Positions 1 through 9,896 of a stretch of 64,000 nt of DNA are shown here, one piece after another. Under the pieces are notes generated by a model, which did not search any database, had not been told where the DNA came from, and worked only from the letters and a program-made list of their open reading frames with translations. Numbering within the stretch: the stretch's first letter is position 1; each line of letters starts with the position of its first letter. A program made the translations under genes and the position numbers. The stretch is taken from assembly GCF_902703175.1 (NCBI RefSeq), contig NZ_CACRYJ010000022.1:41298-105297 (forward strand), given 5' to 3'. The stretch is from Occultella aeris. GTDB taxonomy: Bacteria; Actinomycetota; Actinomycetes; Actinomycetales; Beutenbergiaceae.

Positions 1-155
1 ACCATCACCGCACCCTTGAGGACGCCGACCAGCAGCAGTTCCCGGCCCGCGTAGTCCGCGTCGATCTGGGCCGCGAGCTCATCGAGCCGGGTCGCGATCT
101 GCGCCTCGCTGACCAGGACCTTCTCCAGGTCCGAGCCCATGTCGTTGGCGTCCAC
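1..155 (-). CDS. hpt: Hypoxanthine phosphoribosyltransferase, N-terminal part (cut by window edge)
   Basis: The first 51 codons read as the N-terminus of a purine salvage phosphoribosyltransferase, which converts hypoxanthine or guanine plus PRPP to IMP or GMP in the cytoplasm. The visible residues include the family's early strand ending LLLVGVLKGAV. The GTG start directly follows the tilS stop (TGA then GTG), with a GGGAG Shine-Dalgarno inside the end of tilS, so the two genes are translationally coupled. The tilS-hpt order is conserved in actinobacteria. The PRPP-binding motif and catalytic residues lie outside the window, so the assignment rests on the N-terminus plus context. Confidence 0.85.
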   Translation of the reverse strand, partial: MDANDMGSDLEKVLVSEAQIATRLDELAAQIDADYAGRELLLVGVLKGAVM

Positions 156-1409
156 TCAACTCTCCCGATTGTCACTGTGGCGATGAGGTGCTGTCGGTCC
201 GTGCGGATCATCGGGTGCGGCGGCGCGAGCCGACGCTTCCGGAGCGCGCAGGAACAGCCTGCCATACCTGCGGACCGCCTCGGTCGGCCCGGGGAGGTGG
301 ATCGGCCCCTGCCCGTGCCAGTCGGTGAGCAGGGCGTCGAGACCCTGCACGTGCACCCGGGCGAGCGCGCCGCCGTCGGCTCCGGCCTCGACGGCGGCCG
401 ACCGCAGGGCCCGACGGCGCAGGGCTGGGTGGGCACTGACGAGCACCGACACGTCGAGCACCACGGCGGCTGCCGCAGGTTCGGCGGCGGCCCTGTCGTC
501 GACAGTGTCGGTGCCGGTCAAGGGGCCGGTCCCCCTGCCGGTCGCCCTCCGGGTCGGGGCACCTGCCTGGTCGCCGGCCGCGGTGCCGGTCGCGGTGCGG
601 GCCCGCTCGAGCAGTTGCCGGGCCAGCTCGTCGAGCAGGTCGGCGTCGTCACGGGCCAGGTCCGCGGTACGGGCCAGCGCCACCTCCACGCCCGGCCCGA
701 GCGCGCGGGCAAGCTCGGGCAGCACCCGCTCGCGCACGGCCGCGCGGGGAAGTGCCGCGCCGGCCGCGGTGCGCAGCGGTCCGTCTGCCGCGTTCGTCGG
801 GTCCTCCCACGCCGCCAGGCCCAGCACGTCGCAGGCCCGTCGGGTCTGCTCGCGGCCCACGCCTAGCAGCGGCCGCCAGAAGGTCCCGCGGATCGGGGCC
901 ATGCCCGCGAGAGCCCGCGTGCCGGAACCACGCGCGAGGCCGAGCAGCACCGTCTCGGCCTGGTCCGCCCGGGTGTGCCCGAGCAGCACCCCGACCGCGC
1001 CGTGTCCGGCCGCGGCGGCGCCGAGCAGGTCGTACCGGAGCACGCGGGCCGCGCCCTCTGGACCTTCGCCGGCAGCGCCGCGCGCACCGCCACCCGCAGC
1101 ACCTGCGCCGTCGGGCCCGAACACCTCGGCCGGGACCAGTCCGAGCCCGGCGCACACGGCGCCCGCACGCTCACTGACGGCGCGACTGCCGTCCTGGAGA
1201 CCGTGGTCGACGCTGACCGCGCCCGCCCGCACCCCGAGCCGGGGAGCCACGAACGCGGTGGCGGCCGCGAGCGCGAGCGAGTCGGCGCCCCCGGAGCAGG
1301 CGACCAGGATCAGGCCACCGGGCGCCAACGTGCCATCGTCGAGGCGGTCCTGCAGGAACGTCCGGACGGCCGCCCGGACGGCGGCGACGGCGGGATCCAG
1401 CCGGGGCAC
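156..1409 (-). CDS. tilS: tRNA(Ile)-lysidine synthase TilS
   Basis: TilS modifies the wobble cytidine of tRNA-Ile(CAU) to lysidine, using ATP and lysine, so that the tRNA reads AUA. The 417-aa product carries the N-type ATP-pyrophosphatase P-loop SGGADS at residues 39-44, followed by SVDHGL and [10 protein letters not shown], which are typical of the family. The C-terminal half is Ala/Gly-rich and less conserved. The GTG start overlaps the stop of the upstream metalloprotease by one base (TAGTG), and its stop abuts the hpt start, so the three genes form one coupled unit. The frame stays open further upstream, but that extension overlaps the metalloprotease gene and is not coding. Confidence 0.93.
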   Translation of the reverse strand: MPRLDPAVAAVRAAVRTFLQDRLDDGTLAPGGLILVACSGGADSLALAAATAFVAPRLGVRAGAVSVDHGLQDGSRAVSERAGAVCAGLGLVPAEVFGPDGAGAAGGGARGAAGEGPEGAARVLRYDLLGAAAAGHGAVGVLLGHTRADQAETVLLGLARGSGTRALAGMAPIRGTFWRPLLGVGREQTRRACDVLGLAAWEDPTNAADGPLRTAAGAALPRAAVRERVLPELARALGPGVEVALARTADLARDDADLLDELARQLLERARTATGTAAGDQAGAPTRRATGRGTGPLTGTDTVDDRAAAEPAAAAVVLDVSVLVSAHPALRRRALRSAAVEAGADGGALARVHVQGLDALLTDWHGQGPIHLPGPTEAVRRYGRLFLRAPEASARAAAPDDPHGPTAPHRHSDNRES

Positions 1410-2491
1410 TAGCCGTGGACCCGCCGGACCCAGATGTCGGGGTCGGCGATCTCGGCGGCGGTGGGCAGCCGCTCGGGCGCCGACCAGACCGCGTTCAGGC
1501 CAGGGTGCCCGACCTTGGCCACGACGGCCCGGACGAACTTCGCGCCCTCCCGGTACTGGGCGAGCTTGGCGTCCAGGCCGAGGACCCGGCGCAGCAGCGT
1601 GTCCACGAATCCCTGCCCGGCGCGGCGTGCCTCGAACGACTTGCGGATGGTGCGCACGGTGGGCACCACCCGTGGGCCGACGGCGTCCATCACCACGTCC
1701 GCGTGCCCCTCCAGCAGGGACATGATCGCGATCGAGGCGTCCATCGCCTCCTGCTCCGCGTCGGTCAGCACGGCGCCGAGGATGGCGCCGCCGGATCCGG
1801 CGGTCACGGGTTCGGCGTCGCCGCGCAGCACCCGGGGCAGCGCGCCGATCAGATCCCGCATCCGGGTCGCGGCGTCGTCCTCCACGAGCAGGGTCGCCAT
1901 CAGGTCCCGCATCTGGGTGCGCAGGTGCTCGGCGAGCCACGGCGCGGCGGCGAACTGGAGGGCATGGGTCTGCTCGTGCAGGCAGACCCAGAGGTGGAAA
2001 TCGGCCGCCCGCAGGTTCAGCTGGCGCTGCAGGTGCAGGATGTTCGGCGCCACCAGGAGCAGCCGACCGGCACCTGCGACGGCACTGTCGCGGCCCTCAC
2101 CAGGTCCGGTGGACGGCGGAGTGAACGGGTCGTACTGACCGAGCACCCGGGAGGAGAGCAGGCTGAGCAGCGCCCCGAGCTCCTCCGCGGCGAACCGAGG
2201 GCCGCCGAGACCCTTCGGGGCCGGCATCAGGTCGCCGACGAGGTGGCGCAGCATGCCGAGGTTGCCCTCGGACCAGCGCGGTCGGTCGATCACATGGACG
2301 GGGCCCTTGGCCGCGCTTTCGGCGGCCTCGGGCAGGGCGGTGACGGTGCCGACGAACTCAGGCGCCCGGGCCGCACCGGTGCGCAGCGACGCCACCAGCG
2401 CGCTCAGCTCGTCGCGTTCGGCCGCCGGGCCGGGCCGGGCCAGACGCCCGGCGCGCCGTGCAGCCAGGCCCCAGTCGACGGCGTCGCTCAC
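1409..2491 (-). CDS. Zinc-dependent metalloprotease (DUF2342 / F420 biosynthesis-associated family)
   Basis: A 360-aa protein of the actinobacterial DUF2342 family, often annotated as coenzyme F420 biosynthesis-associated. The zincin-like motif HEQTH is present, preceded by LLLVAPNI and HLWVCL, and the N-terminus begins [14 protein letters not shown] as in relatives. The GTG start at 2491 was chosen because GGAG lies 7 nt upstream; a TTG at 2581 would add a 30-residue low-complexity extension. It is immediately upstream of and coupled to tilS. The substrate is unknown and a direct role in F420 synthesis is not established. A 226-bp gap with no recognisable element separates it from dacB. Confidence 0.85.
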   Translation of the reverse strand: MSDAVDWGLAARRAGRLARPGPAAERDELSALVASLRTGAARAPEFVGTVTALPEAAESAAKGPVHVIDRPRWSEGNLGMLRHLVGDLMPAPKGLGGPRFAAEELGALLSLLSSRVLGQYDPFTPPSTGPGEGRDSAVAGAGRLLLVAPNILHLQRQLNLRAADFHLWVCLHEQTHALQFAAAPWLAEHLRTQMRDLMATLLVEDDAATRMRDLIGALPRVLRGDAEPVTAGSGGAILGAVLTDAEQEAMDASIAIMSLLEGHADVVMDAVGPRVVPTVRTIRKSFEARRAGQGFVDTLLRRVLGLDAKLAQYREGAKFVRAVVAKVGHPGLNAVWSAPERLPTAAEIADPDIWVRRVHG

Positions 2492-2717
2492 CTGGTCGCT
2501 CCGGCCTCGAGCCGGGCCGGGGGCAGGTCCGCCCGCTGCGGTGTCACCTGCGGGCCGTGCGCGGCGAGGTTCATCCCCCAAGAGTAGGCGTCGTCACCGA
2601 CGAAGCGCTGAGCGGACGGAACTGGCGCCGCCACATCAGCACCGACGGCGACGGGCCCGGCCCGCGCCCGGCGCGAGAGTGCAGAAGTGGCAGCCCTTTC
2701 AGCACTGTCGACGTCGG

Positions 2718-4148
2718 TCAGGTGCACCCGCAGGCGGCAAGTCCGGCGGCCCACGCGTCGATGGCGATCCGGGCCTGGTAGCCGGCGCCCGCCGGGAAGC
2801 CGTTGGCGAGGGCGCTGAACGCGAGCAGGCGCCCATCCGCCGTGGTCACCAGGCCGGCGAGCGCGACCACCTGCGGGAGGGTGCCCGTCTTCGCGGTCAG
2901 GGTCCCGGCGGCCTCGGTGTCGCCGAGCCGATCGGCCAGTGTCCCCTCGAGGTGCGCGACCGGCAGCGCCTGGACGGCCGCGAGCAGTTCCGGGTGGGTG
3001 CCACCGGCGATCAGCACGGTCGTGTCGGTGAGCATCCGTGGCGTGAGGGTGCTGTCCCGGGACAGCCCGGAGGTGTCCTGGAACTGCGCGCCGGTGACGT
3101 CCACGCCGAGCCCTGCGACCACGTCCAGCACGGCGGCCCCGGCCCCGAGGAAGCTCGCCTCCTGGCCCGTCTGCACCGCGGTCATGCGGCCGAGCACCTC
3201 GGCCAGGACGTTGTCCGAGTGCTGCATCATGTACGCGACGATGTCCCGCAGCGGGGCGGACGCCACGGAGCCGAGCACGGTCGCGATCTCCGGACGGGCG
3301 GCCCGGGTGACGTCCCCGGTCACCGTGATCCCGCGGGCGGCCAGGGCGGTCGCGAAACTCTGCGCCGCGGCGAGGGCGGCGTCGTCCTGCCGGCGGGTGA
3401 CGCCGTCGACGATGCCGAGGTTCACGGCGAGCGGCGCGATCGGCATCGCCCAGCCGCCGGCCAGGTCGACCTCGCCCCAGTCGGGGGCGACGGCCGGGCC
3501 GGTGAACAGGGTGTCGTCCAGGGCCACGGTCACCTCGGTGCGGTCCTGCGCGAGGAGTTCGGCGGCCACCTGCTCGGCGAGATCACCGAGCCCGGCGTGC
3601 CCGATCGTCGCGTCGGGGTCGCCGAGGTCCGGGGCCAGCGTGATGTCCCCACCGGCCACGAGGGTGACGGTGCCGTCGTCACCAGCGACGGCTTCGGTGG
3701 TGAAGGTGTGCTGATCCCCGAACGTCTCGAGCACCGCCACCCCTGTCAGCAGTTTCAGAGTGGAGGCGGGCACGTACGGATTCGCGGCCGAGGAGGCGTA
3801 GAGCTCCTCGCCGGTGAGCACATCGACGATCGAGACACCCGGGGTGGGGCCGACGCGGTCGTCGGCGAACAGCGGCGCGGTCAGCGCGGCCAGGGCGTCC
3901 GCCGTCGGCACCGGCGCGTCCGGGTCTGCACCGGCCACCTCGGCGGGGTCCGCGATGGTCGGGGGGACGGAGTCCGGATAGGGCTCCGCCTCCGGCCAGG
4001 GCGGGTCGTCGGTCAGGACGCCGGGCACCTGGTCGGTGATGTCGAGGTAGGCGTATCCGCCGAGTCCCGCGACCACGAGGGTGAGGACCAGCGCGACGGC
4101 GAGTCCCCGACGGCGTCGCTTGCGCCGTTTCGTGCGTGCCACGCTCAC
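2718..4148 (-). CDS. dacB: D-alanyl-D-alanine carboxypeptidase/endopeptidase (PBP4, peptidase S13)
   Basis: An exported penicillin-binding protein that trims peptidoglycan stem peptides. The 476-aa product begins with a highly basic stretch (KRRKRRRR) and one hydrophobic segment at residues 15-33, so it is probably anchored or secreted. All three serine-acyltransferase motifs are visible: SxxK at S129-K132 (ASTLK), SDN at 311-313 and KTG at 420-422. The GTG at 4148 has a purine-rich GGATGGG upstream; a second in-frame GTG is at 4142. It diverges from ppa with about 100 bp between the starts, so that short region should hold both promoters. The position beside tilS-hpt is common in actinobacteria. 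Confidence 0.93.
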   Translation of the reverse strand: MSVARTKRRKRRRRGLAVALVLTLVVAGLGGYAYLDITDQVPGVLTDDPPWPEAEPYPDSVPPTIADPAEVAGADPDAPVPTADALAALTAPLFADDRVGPTPGVSIVDVLTGEELYASSAANPYVPASTLKLLTGVAVLETFGDQHTFTTEAVAGDDGTVTLVAGGDITLAPDLGDPDATIGHAGLGDLAEQVAAELLAQDRTEVTVALDDTLFTGPAVAPDWGEVDLAGGWAMPIAPLAVNLGIVDGVTRRQDDAALAAAQSFATALAARGITVTGDVTRAARPEIATVLGSVASAPLRDIVAYMMQHSDNVLAEVLGRMTAVQTGQEASFLGAGAAVLDVVAGLGVDVTGAQFQDTSGLSRDSTLTPRMLTDTTVLIAGGTHPELLAAVQALPVAHLEGTLADRLGDTEAAGTLTAKTGTLPQVVALAGLVTTADGRLLAFSALANGFPAGAGYQARIAIDAWAAGLAACGCT

Positions 4149-4245
4149 CCCATCCGGTCCAAGGCCACCACCCAGGGTTCCGCACTCCGGGCCAGCGTAG
4201 GCCAGACTAGGGCAAGGACCATCAGGCGAGCGGGAAGAGAAGACC

Positions 4246-4761
4246 GTGGAATTCGACGTCACCATCGAGATCCCCAAGGGACAGCGCAACAAGTACGAGG
4301 TGGATCACGAGACGGGACGGATCCGCCTGGACCGGATGCTGTTCACCTCGACGCGGTATCCGGACGACTACGGCTACATCGAGGGCACCCTCGGCGAGGA
4401 CGGCGACCCGCTCGACGCGCTGGTGCTGCTCGAGGAGCCGACCTTCCCCGGCTGCCTGATCCGGTGCCGCGCCCTCGGCATGTTCAGGATGCGCGACGAG
4501 GCCGGCGGCGACGACAAGGTGCTGTGCGTGCCCAAGGGCGACCAGCGCGCGTCCTGGCGCTCCGACATCGACGATGTCTCGGAGTTCCACCGGCTGGAGA
4601 TCCAGCACTTCTTCGAGGTCTACAAGGACCTCGAGCCCGGCAAGTCCGTCGAGGGCGCGCACTGGGTCGGCCGCGAGGACGCCGAGATCGAGATCCGGCG
4701 CTCGTTCCAGCGCGCGATCGACACCGGCTACTCACACCCGCAGCCGCACATCGCGCACTGA
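4246..4761 (+). CDS. ppa: Inorganic pyrophosphatase (family I)
   Basis: Hydrolyses pyrophosphate to two phosphates in the cytoplasm, pulling biosynthetic reactions forward. The 171-aa product matches the family length. It has the N-terminal [12 protein letters not shown] motif, the [11 protein letters not shown] segment, and the metal-binding [10 protein letters not shown] signature around residues 51-60. Translation starts at GTG with a GGGAAGAGAAG purine stretch upstream. It diverges from dacB. Confidence 0.97.
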   Translation: MEFDVTIEIPKGQRNKYEVDHETGRIRLDRMLFTSTRYPDDYGYIEGTLGEDGDPLDALVLLEEPTFPGCLIRCRALGMFRMRDEAGGDDKVLCVPKGDQRASWRSDIDDVSEFHRLEIQHFFEVYKDLEPGKSVEGAHWVGREDAEIEIRRSFQRAIDTGYSHPQPHIAH

Positions 4762-4870
4762 CCGGACGCGCGACCGGGGGTGGTCTGCGCGGGGTCTGCG
4801 CGGTGAGTTTCGAGGACGGCTGGGGTCTGTCCGGGGTGAACCGACCCGACCGACCCCACCTGGAGCCACC

Positions 4871-5374
4871 ATGCCCGGACCCCACCTGTCCCGCCTCGAC
4901 CCGCGCTACGGCGACGACCCCACGCCGGCGTCCTGGGCTCGCACCGACCAGCTGCTCGCGGACGCGGAGCTGTACTGGCTGAGCACCGTGCGCGCCGACG
5001 GGCGCCCGCACGTGACGCCGCTGATCGGGGCCTGGTTCGACGACCGGTTCCACTTCGCCAGCGGGGTCCGGGAGCAGAAGGTGCACAACCTCGTGGCGAA
5101 TCCGCACGTGGCCGTGACCACCGGGACGAACACGTGGGCCGCGGGCACCGACGTGGTGCTTGAGGGAGCCGCGCAGCGGTTGACGGAGCCGGCGCAGCTG
5201 CAGGCGTTCGCCGATGCCACCTTCGCGAAGTACGGCGAGGCCTGGCGTTTCACAGTCCACGGTGACGTCGTGGGCGACGGCGACCACGCGGCCTGGGTGT
5301 TCGCGGTGGCACCGACGAAGGTGCTCACGTTCGGCAAGGACCCGCACGCCCAGACGGCGCACCTGTTCGGCTGA
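4871..5374 (+). CDS. Pyridoxamine 5'-phosphate oxidase family (PPOX-fold) protein
   Basis: A 167-aa split-barrel flavin/F420-binding protein. The core pattern (YWLSTVRADGRPHVTPL, then FHFASG, KVHNLVANPHV and VVLEGAAQRLT) is typical of PPOX-family proteins of actinobacteria, many of which bind FMN or F420. The exact reaction cannot be read from the sequence. The ATG at 4871 follows GGAGCCACC, a good ribosome-binding site. It is downstream of ppa with a 109-bp gap, and faces the convergent NlpC/P60 gene across a strong hairpin at 5441-5481. Confidence 0.85.
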   Translation: MPGPHLSRLDPRYGDDPTPASWARTDQLLADAELYWLSTVRADGRPHVTPLIGAWFDDRFHFASGVREQKVHNLVANPHVAVTTGTNTWAAGTDVVLEGAAQRLTEPAQLQAFADATFAKYGEAWRFTVHGDVVGDGDHAAWVFAVAPTKVLTFGKDPHAQTAHLFG

Positions 5375-5440
5375 CCGTTCCGGTGCGGCGGTGCGGCGGT
5401 GCGGCCACGCTCACGGTAAGACAGTCAGGCGGGTGAACGT

Positions 5441-5481
5441 GCGAACGCCGGACGACCTTCCCCGGGTCCTCCGGCGTTCGC
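5441..5481. terminator. Perfect 12-bp stem-loop between convergent genes
   Basis: Arms 5441-5452 (GCGAACGCCGGA) and 5470-5481 are perfectly complementary. A further GACC/GGTC pairing lies inside the loop. The hairpin is in the 181-bp gap between two genes that end facing each other, so it could end transcription from both sides. No T-run follows on either strand, so the role as a terminator is inferred from position and stem strength. Confidence 0.6.
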
Positions 5482-5555
5482 TGCTTGTGGTCCATGCCCG
5501 CTGTGCCTCGCGGCAGGTCGGAACTGCCTGCCGGAAACTCCCAGGTCGACCCTGA

Positions 5556-6887
5556 CTACGGGCGGCCAGCCATGGGGAGCACGTTGGTCCACCAGATCGG
5601 AACGTACTCAACACTCGCACCGGGCCGCGGGGCGTGCACGCGCATACCGTCGCCGGCGTAGATGGCCACGTGGTAGATGCCGCTGGCGCTCCCGTTGTCG
5701 GAGTAGAAGATCAGGTCGCCGGGGCGCATCTGGCCGACCGGCACGTGGCTGACGGCCGCGTACTGGGTGGTGGTGGTCCGCGGGATGCTGACGCCGGCGT
5801 TCTGGTACGCCCGCATCGTCAAGCCGGAGCAGTCGTAACTGTTCGGTCCCTCCGCGCCGAGCAGGTAGGGCTTGCCGACCTGAGTGAGCGCCCAGGCCAG
5901 GGCCGCCGCGCCCGTTCCGGAGCCCGACGTCGGCGGGGTGGGCGTCGGAGCCGGCGGCGCGGGAGTCGACGGCGCGGGCGCGGGCGCGGTCGGCGCCGGA
6001 GCCGGGGTCGACGGCGCGGGTGCGGTCGGAGCCGGCGTCACCGGTGCAGCCGGCGTAGGGGCGACAGGCGAAGCCGGCGTCGCGGCTGGGGTGGCGACCG
6101 GAGCACTGATCGCGGCCGCGGCGGCCGCGTTCTCGCGCTCGCGCTGCTGCGCCTCGAGGGCGGTCTGGCGCTCGGCCTCGAGCTCGGCCGTGGTGTTGCG
6201 CAGCGTGGCGAGTTCGTTGATGAGGGCGCCGCGCTCGGACTGGGTCGTCTCAAGCGTGGTCTGCGCCGTGAACGCAGCCGCGTCGGCGGCGTCGGACGTC
6301 TCCTCGAGCTCCGCGGTGGCCGCCTCCTGCTCGGCGACGGCGTCATCGGCCCGCTGCTGCATGATGTCGGCGACCAGCTCGGCCGCGTCCAGCCTGCCGA
6401 GCGCGTCGGTGGCGCTCCCGCCGAGGCGGTCGAACGTCGTGGCGCCGTTGACCGCGTCCTGGACGCCGTCGGCGGAGAGGAATACGGACAACTGCTGAAG
6501 ATCTCCGCCGTTACGGTAGGCGGCAGTGGCAATCCGGGCCACCTCCTGGCTCGCGGCGAGGACGTCGGCATCGGCCCGGTCGGATGCGGCCTGCGCGGCG
6601 TCCGCATCCTGCTGTGCGGTCTCCAGGTCGACGGCGGCCTGGTTGTAGGCCTCGGCGGCGACGGCCGCATCGATGTTCGCGGCGTCGAGCGCAGCAGCGT
6701 TGGTGGCCAGCTGTACCTCGAGGGTGGCGATCTGGGAGGCCGTGCTGTCCGCCGCGGCCTGCGAGTCGTCGATGTCGTCCTGGCTCGGGATCGTCGGCTC
6801 AGCGGCCGCCGATCCGACCGCCAGGGTGCCCGCAAGCACAACGGAGCCGAGAACGGCGACCAGTCGTCGCCCATGTCGTGCTCTCAC
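5556..6887 (-). CDS. Secreted NlpC/P60 peptidoglycan endopeptidase (RipA/RipC-like)
   Basis: A 443-aa secreted cell-wall hydrolase that would cleave within peptidoglycan stem peptides during division or separation. Residues 1-29 form a signal peptide ending SAAAE. Residues from about 35 to 260 are Ala/Glu/Gln-rich and predicted coiled coil. A Pro/Ala/Thr linker follows to about 335, and the C-terminal NlpC/P60 domain carries the catalytic Cys in YDCSGLTMRAY and the His in YHVAIYAGDG. The GTG start at 6887 has GGAG 8 nt upstream. Coiled coils in this family usually hold the enzyme inactive until FtsEX-like partners act; that is family knowledge, not seen here. Confidence 0.93.
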   Translation of the reverse strand: MRARHGRRLVAVLGSVVLAGTLAVGSAAAEPTIPSQDDIDDSQAAADSTASQIATLEVQLATNAAALDAANIDAAVAAEAYNQAAVDLETAQQDADAAQAASDRADADVLAASQEVARIATAAYRNGGDLQQLSVFLSADGVQDAVNGATTFDRLGGSATDALGRLDAAELVADIMQQRADDAVAEQEAATAELEETSDAADAAAFTAQTTLETTQSERGALINELATLRNTTAELEAERQTALEAQQRERENAAAAAAISAPVATPAATPASPVAPTPAAPVTPAPTAPAPSTPAPAPTAPAPAPSTPAPPAPTPTPPTSGSGTGAAALAWALTQVGKPYLLGAEGPNSYDCSGLTMRAYQNAGVSIPRTTTTQYAAVSHVPVGQMRPGDLIFYSDNGSASGIYHVAIYAGDGMRVHAPRPGASVEYVPIWWTNVLPMAGRP

Positions 6888-7246
6888 CGATCAGTCTCCG
6901 TCCGTTCCAGTGCCGACCGAATCGTTTCCCCACGCTTGAACTACACCCATGTAATTTTTGGTCCGGGTCTATTCGGCGTGTCGGGTTGACGGTTCGTCGC
7001 TATCCGCGCCTCAACGTAGCGGAACTTGTTGAATTTGTGAACACGAGTCCCAACCTTCACATCAGTCACACCAGCCACATCGATGGATCTCCGCGGAACC
7101 GCGCCGATACCGTCTGGGCACCTGCCAGGACACCCACCGTCTCGACATGTGGGATTTGCCAGTTGCCCCTTGGGACCGCACCTATCGTGGGAAACCATCC
7201 ATCCAGAGCCTGCCCCCACACCCCTTCACCCTCACCGGAGAGAACC
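6888..7246. other. Divergent intergenic region, AT-richer than its surroundings
   Basis: A 359-bp gap between the starts of the NlpC/P60 gene (leftward) and metY (rightward). It is noticeably less GC-rich than neighbouring genes, especially 6930-7080. It should hold both promoters, but no sequence close enough to a consensus was found to place them. It was searched by eye for a c-di-AMP (ydaO) riboswitch before the cell-wall gene and for SAM-type riboswitches before metY; none was recognised. Confidence 0.5.
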
Positions 7247-8599
7247 TTGAGCGAGAACTGGAACTTCGAGACCCGCCAGATCCACGCCGGGCAGAGCCCC
7301 GACGGCCAGACCGGCGCCCGCGCCGTGCCGATCTACCAGACGACGTCCTTCGTCTTCAAGAACACCGAAGAGGCAGCCAACCGGTTCGCGCTGGCGGACC
7401 TGGGGCCGATCTACACCCGCATCGGCAACCCGACCGCGGCGACCGCCGAGGACCGCATCGCCTCCCTTGAGGGTGGCGTCGGAGCCCTCCTGGTCGCCTC
7501 CGGGCAGGCTGCGGAGACGCTCGCGATCCTGAACGTCGCCGAGGCGGGCGACCACATCGTCGCCAGCCCCAGCCTGTACGGCGGCACCTACAACCTGCTC
7601 CACTACACCCTGCCCAAGCTCGGCATCTCGACCACATTCGTCGAGAACCCGGACGACCCGGAGTCCTGGCGCGCAGCGGCCCAGGAGAACACGAAGCTGT
7701 TCTTCGGCGAGACCATCCCGAACCCGAAGGGCGACGTCCTCGACATCGAGGCCGTGGCGAACGTGGCACACGAGGTCGGTGTGCCGCTGTTCGTCGACAA
7801 CACCGTCGGCACGCCCTACCTGGTGCGCCCGATCGAGTTCGGCGCCGACGTCGTGATCCACTCCACCACCAAGTACCTGGGCGGCCATGGCACCCAGATC
7901 GGCGGTGTGATCGTCGATGGCGGCACCTTCGACTACGCCCAGCACCCGGAGCGCTTCCCGAACTACAACACTCCGGACCCGAGCTACCACGGCCTCACCT
8001 ACGCCAAGGACCTCGGCGTCGGTGGCGCGTTCGGCGTGAACCTCTCGTTCATCCTCAAGGCCCGCGTCCAGCTGCTTCGTGACCTCGGTCCCGCGGCCAG
8101 CCCGTTCAACGCGTTCCTGCTGCTCCAGGGCCTGGAGACCCTCTCCCTACGGGTTGAGCGGCACGTGGAGAACACCCGGAAGGTGGCGGCGTACCTCGAG
8201 GCGCACCCGCAGGTCCTCTCCGTGAACTACGCCGGTCTGGCGTCGAGCCCGTACCACGCGCTCGCGCAGAAGTACCTGCCCAAGGGCGCCGGGGCAGTGC
8301 TCGCGTTCGAGATCGAGGGCGGCGTCGATGCCGGCCGTGCGTTCGTGGACGGCCTGGACCTGCACTCCCTGGTCGCCAACATCGGCGACGTGCGCTCCCT
8401 GGTGATCCACCCCGCCTCGACGACCCACAGCCAGCTGACGCCCGAGGAACAGGCCGCCAGCGCCGTCACCCCCGGGCTGGTGCGCCTGGCGGTGGGCCTC
8501 GAGCACATCGACGACATCATCGCGGACCTGGACAAGGGGTTCACGGTGGCGTCCGGATCGGGTGCGCGCGAGGGCGCAGCCGAGCCGGCCAGCATCTGA
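7247..8599 (+). CDS. metY: O-acetylhomoserine aminocarboxypropyltransferase / sulfhydrylase
   Basis: A PLP enzyme that makes homocysteine from O-acetylhomoserine and sulfide in direct-sulfurylation methionine synthesis. The 450-aa product has the Cys/Met-metabolism fold: TRQIHAGQ near the N-terminus, the YTRIGNPT substrate loop at about 56-63, and the PLP lysine K209 in HSTTKYLGGHG. It starts at TTG, selected because GGAGAG lies just upstream and the N-terminus SENWNFETRQIHAG matches the family. metX follows after 76 bp on the same strand and supplies the substrate, so the two form a pathway pair. Confidence 0.95.
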   Translation: MSENWNFETRQIHAGQSPDGQTGARAVPIYQTTSFVFKNTEEAANRFALADLGPIYTRIGNPTAATAEDRIASLEGGVGALLVASGQAAETLAILNVAEAGDHIVASPSLYGGTYNLLHYTLPKLGISTTFVENPDDPESWRAAAQENTKLFFGETIPNPKGDVLDIEAVANVAHEVGVPLFVDNTVGTPYLVRPIEFGADVVIHSTTKYLGGHGTQIGGVIVDGGTFDYAQHPERFPNYNTPDPSYHGLTYAKDLGVGGAFGVNLSFILKARVQLLRDLGPAASPFNAFLLLQGLETLSLRVERHVENTRKVAAYLEAHPQVLSVNYAGLASSPYHALAQKYLPKGAGAVLAFEIEGGVDAGRAFVDGLDLHSLVANIGDVRSLVIHPASTTHSQLTPEEQAASAVTPGLVRLAVGLEHIDDIIADLDKGFTVASGSGAREGAAEPASI

Positions 8600-8675
8600 G
8601 CCGGCACGGCATCCACTGAGCGAAGAGGGGCGGGGACGAACTACCGTGGACGCAGCCCAGCAGACGGAGGTGGCG

Positions 8676-9872
8676 ATGAGCGAGTCAGGACGACGCGCGA
8701 ACCGTCCGTCGGCGCGCACGCGAACGCCCGGTGGTCCGATCCCCGCCTCGGCCGCGTGGCGGGAGGGCGACCCGGTAGGCCGGCGCCAGTTCGCCGACCT
8801 CGGCCCACTGCATCTCGAGGCGGGCGGGAAGCTGCCCGAGGTCCGGATCGGGTACGAGACCTGGGGCACGCTCAACGCCCGGGCCGACAACGCGGTCCTG
8901 GTGCTGCACGCCCTCACCGGGGACTCCCACATCACCGGTGCGGCCGAACCGGGGCACCCCACAGCCGGTTGGTGGTCGGACATGGTCGGGCCCGGGCGCC
9001 CGATCGACACCGACCGCTACTACGTGGTCGCACCGAACGTGCTCGGGGGCTGCCAGGGCAGCACCGGCCCGTCCTCGGACGCACCGAACGGCACCCCTTG
9101 GGGCAGCCGCTTCCCCTACGTGACCGTGCGCGATCAGGTGGCCGCGGAGCGGGAGCTCGCCGATCGGCTCGGCGTCGGCACCTGGGCGCTGGTCATCGGC
9201 GCCTCCATGGGTGGGCACCGCGCCCTCGAATGGGCGGTCGGCGAGCCGGACCGGGTTGCCGCGGTGGCCGCTATCGCGACGTCCGCGCAGAGCACCGCGG
9301 ACCAGATCGCCTGGGCGCACGCACAGCTCGGCGCGATCCGCTCCGACCCGCGCTACCGGGGCGGCGACTACTACGACGCCGCCGATGACGACGGACCGCA
9401 CGCCGGGCTGGGCATCGCCCGGCAGATCGCCCACACCACCTACCGCAGTGCCCGCGAACTGGACGAACGCTTCGGACGACTGCCGCAGGGCGGCGAGAAC
9501 CCGCTCGGCGGCGGCGGCCGGTTCGCCGTGCAGTCCTACCTGGACCACCACGCGAACAAGCTCGCCCGCCGCTTCGACGCGAACTCCTACGTGGTGCTCA
9601 CCGAGTCGATGAACACCCACGACGTGGGCCGCGACCGAGGTGGCGTGGATTCCGCGCTCGCCTCGATCACTGCACGCACCCTCGCGGTCGCCGTCGACTC
9701 CGACCGGCTCTTCCTGCCGAGCCAGTCCGAACGGATCGCCGAGGGAGCCCCGGACGGCACCTACCGAGTGCTCCACTCGGACTACGGTCACGACGGCTTC
9801 CTGATCGACTTCGACCAACTCGGCCCGATCATCGCCGAGTTCCTCGGCAACCGCGCCTACCTGACCCGCTGA
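8676..9872 (+). CDS. metX: Homoserine O-acetyltransferase
   Basis: Transfers acetyl from acetyl-CoA to homoserine, the committed step of methionine synthesis. The 398-aa alpha/beta-hydrolase-fold product shows HALTGDSHITG, NVLGGCQGSTGP, and the nucleophile S177 in GASMGGHRALEW. The C-terminal Asp and His of the triad are in DSDRLFLPSQ and YGHDGFLID. GGAGG lies 5 nt before the ATG at 8676, which fixes the start. It follows metY in the same direction and ends 24 bp before a convergent oxidoreductase gene. Confidence 0.95.
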   Translation: MSESGRRANRPSARTRTPGGPIPASAAWREGDPVGRRQFADLGPLHLEAGGKLPEVRIGYETWGTLNARADNAVLVLHALTGDSHITGAAEPGHPTAGWWSDMVGPGRPIDTDRYYVVAPNVLGGCQGSTGPSSDAPNGTPWGSRFPYVTVRDQVAAERELADRLGVGTWALVIGASMGGHRALEWAVGEPDRVAAVAAIATSAQSTADQIAWAHAQLGAIRSDPRYRGGDYYDAADDDGPHAGLGIARQIAHTTYRSARELDERFGRLPQGGENPLGGGGRFAVQSYLDHHANKLARRFDANSYVVLTESMNTHDVGRDRGGVDSALASITARTLAVAVDSDRLFLPSQSERIAEGAPDGTYRVLHSDYGHDGFLIDFDQLGPIIAEFLGNRAYLTR

Positions 9873-9896
9873 ACCTCCGCCGTCGAGCCGTGCGCC

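Noticed and set aside
2253..4982. A 909-codon plus-strand frame across dacB and ppa
   Set aside because: It overlaps two well-supported genes in other frames and has no recognisable domain.
6888..7246. Possible c-di-AMP or SAM riboswitch
   Set aside because: Neither the conserved core of ydaO-type RNAs nor that of SAM-IV-type RNAs could be found on either strand.
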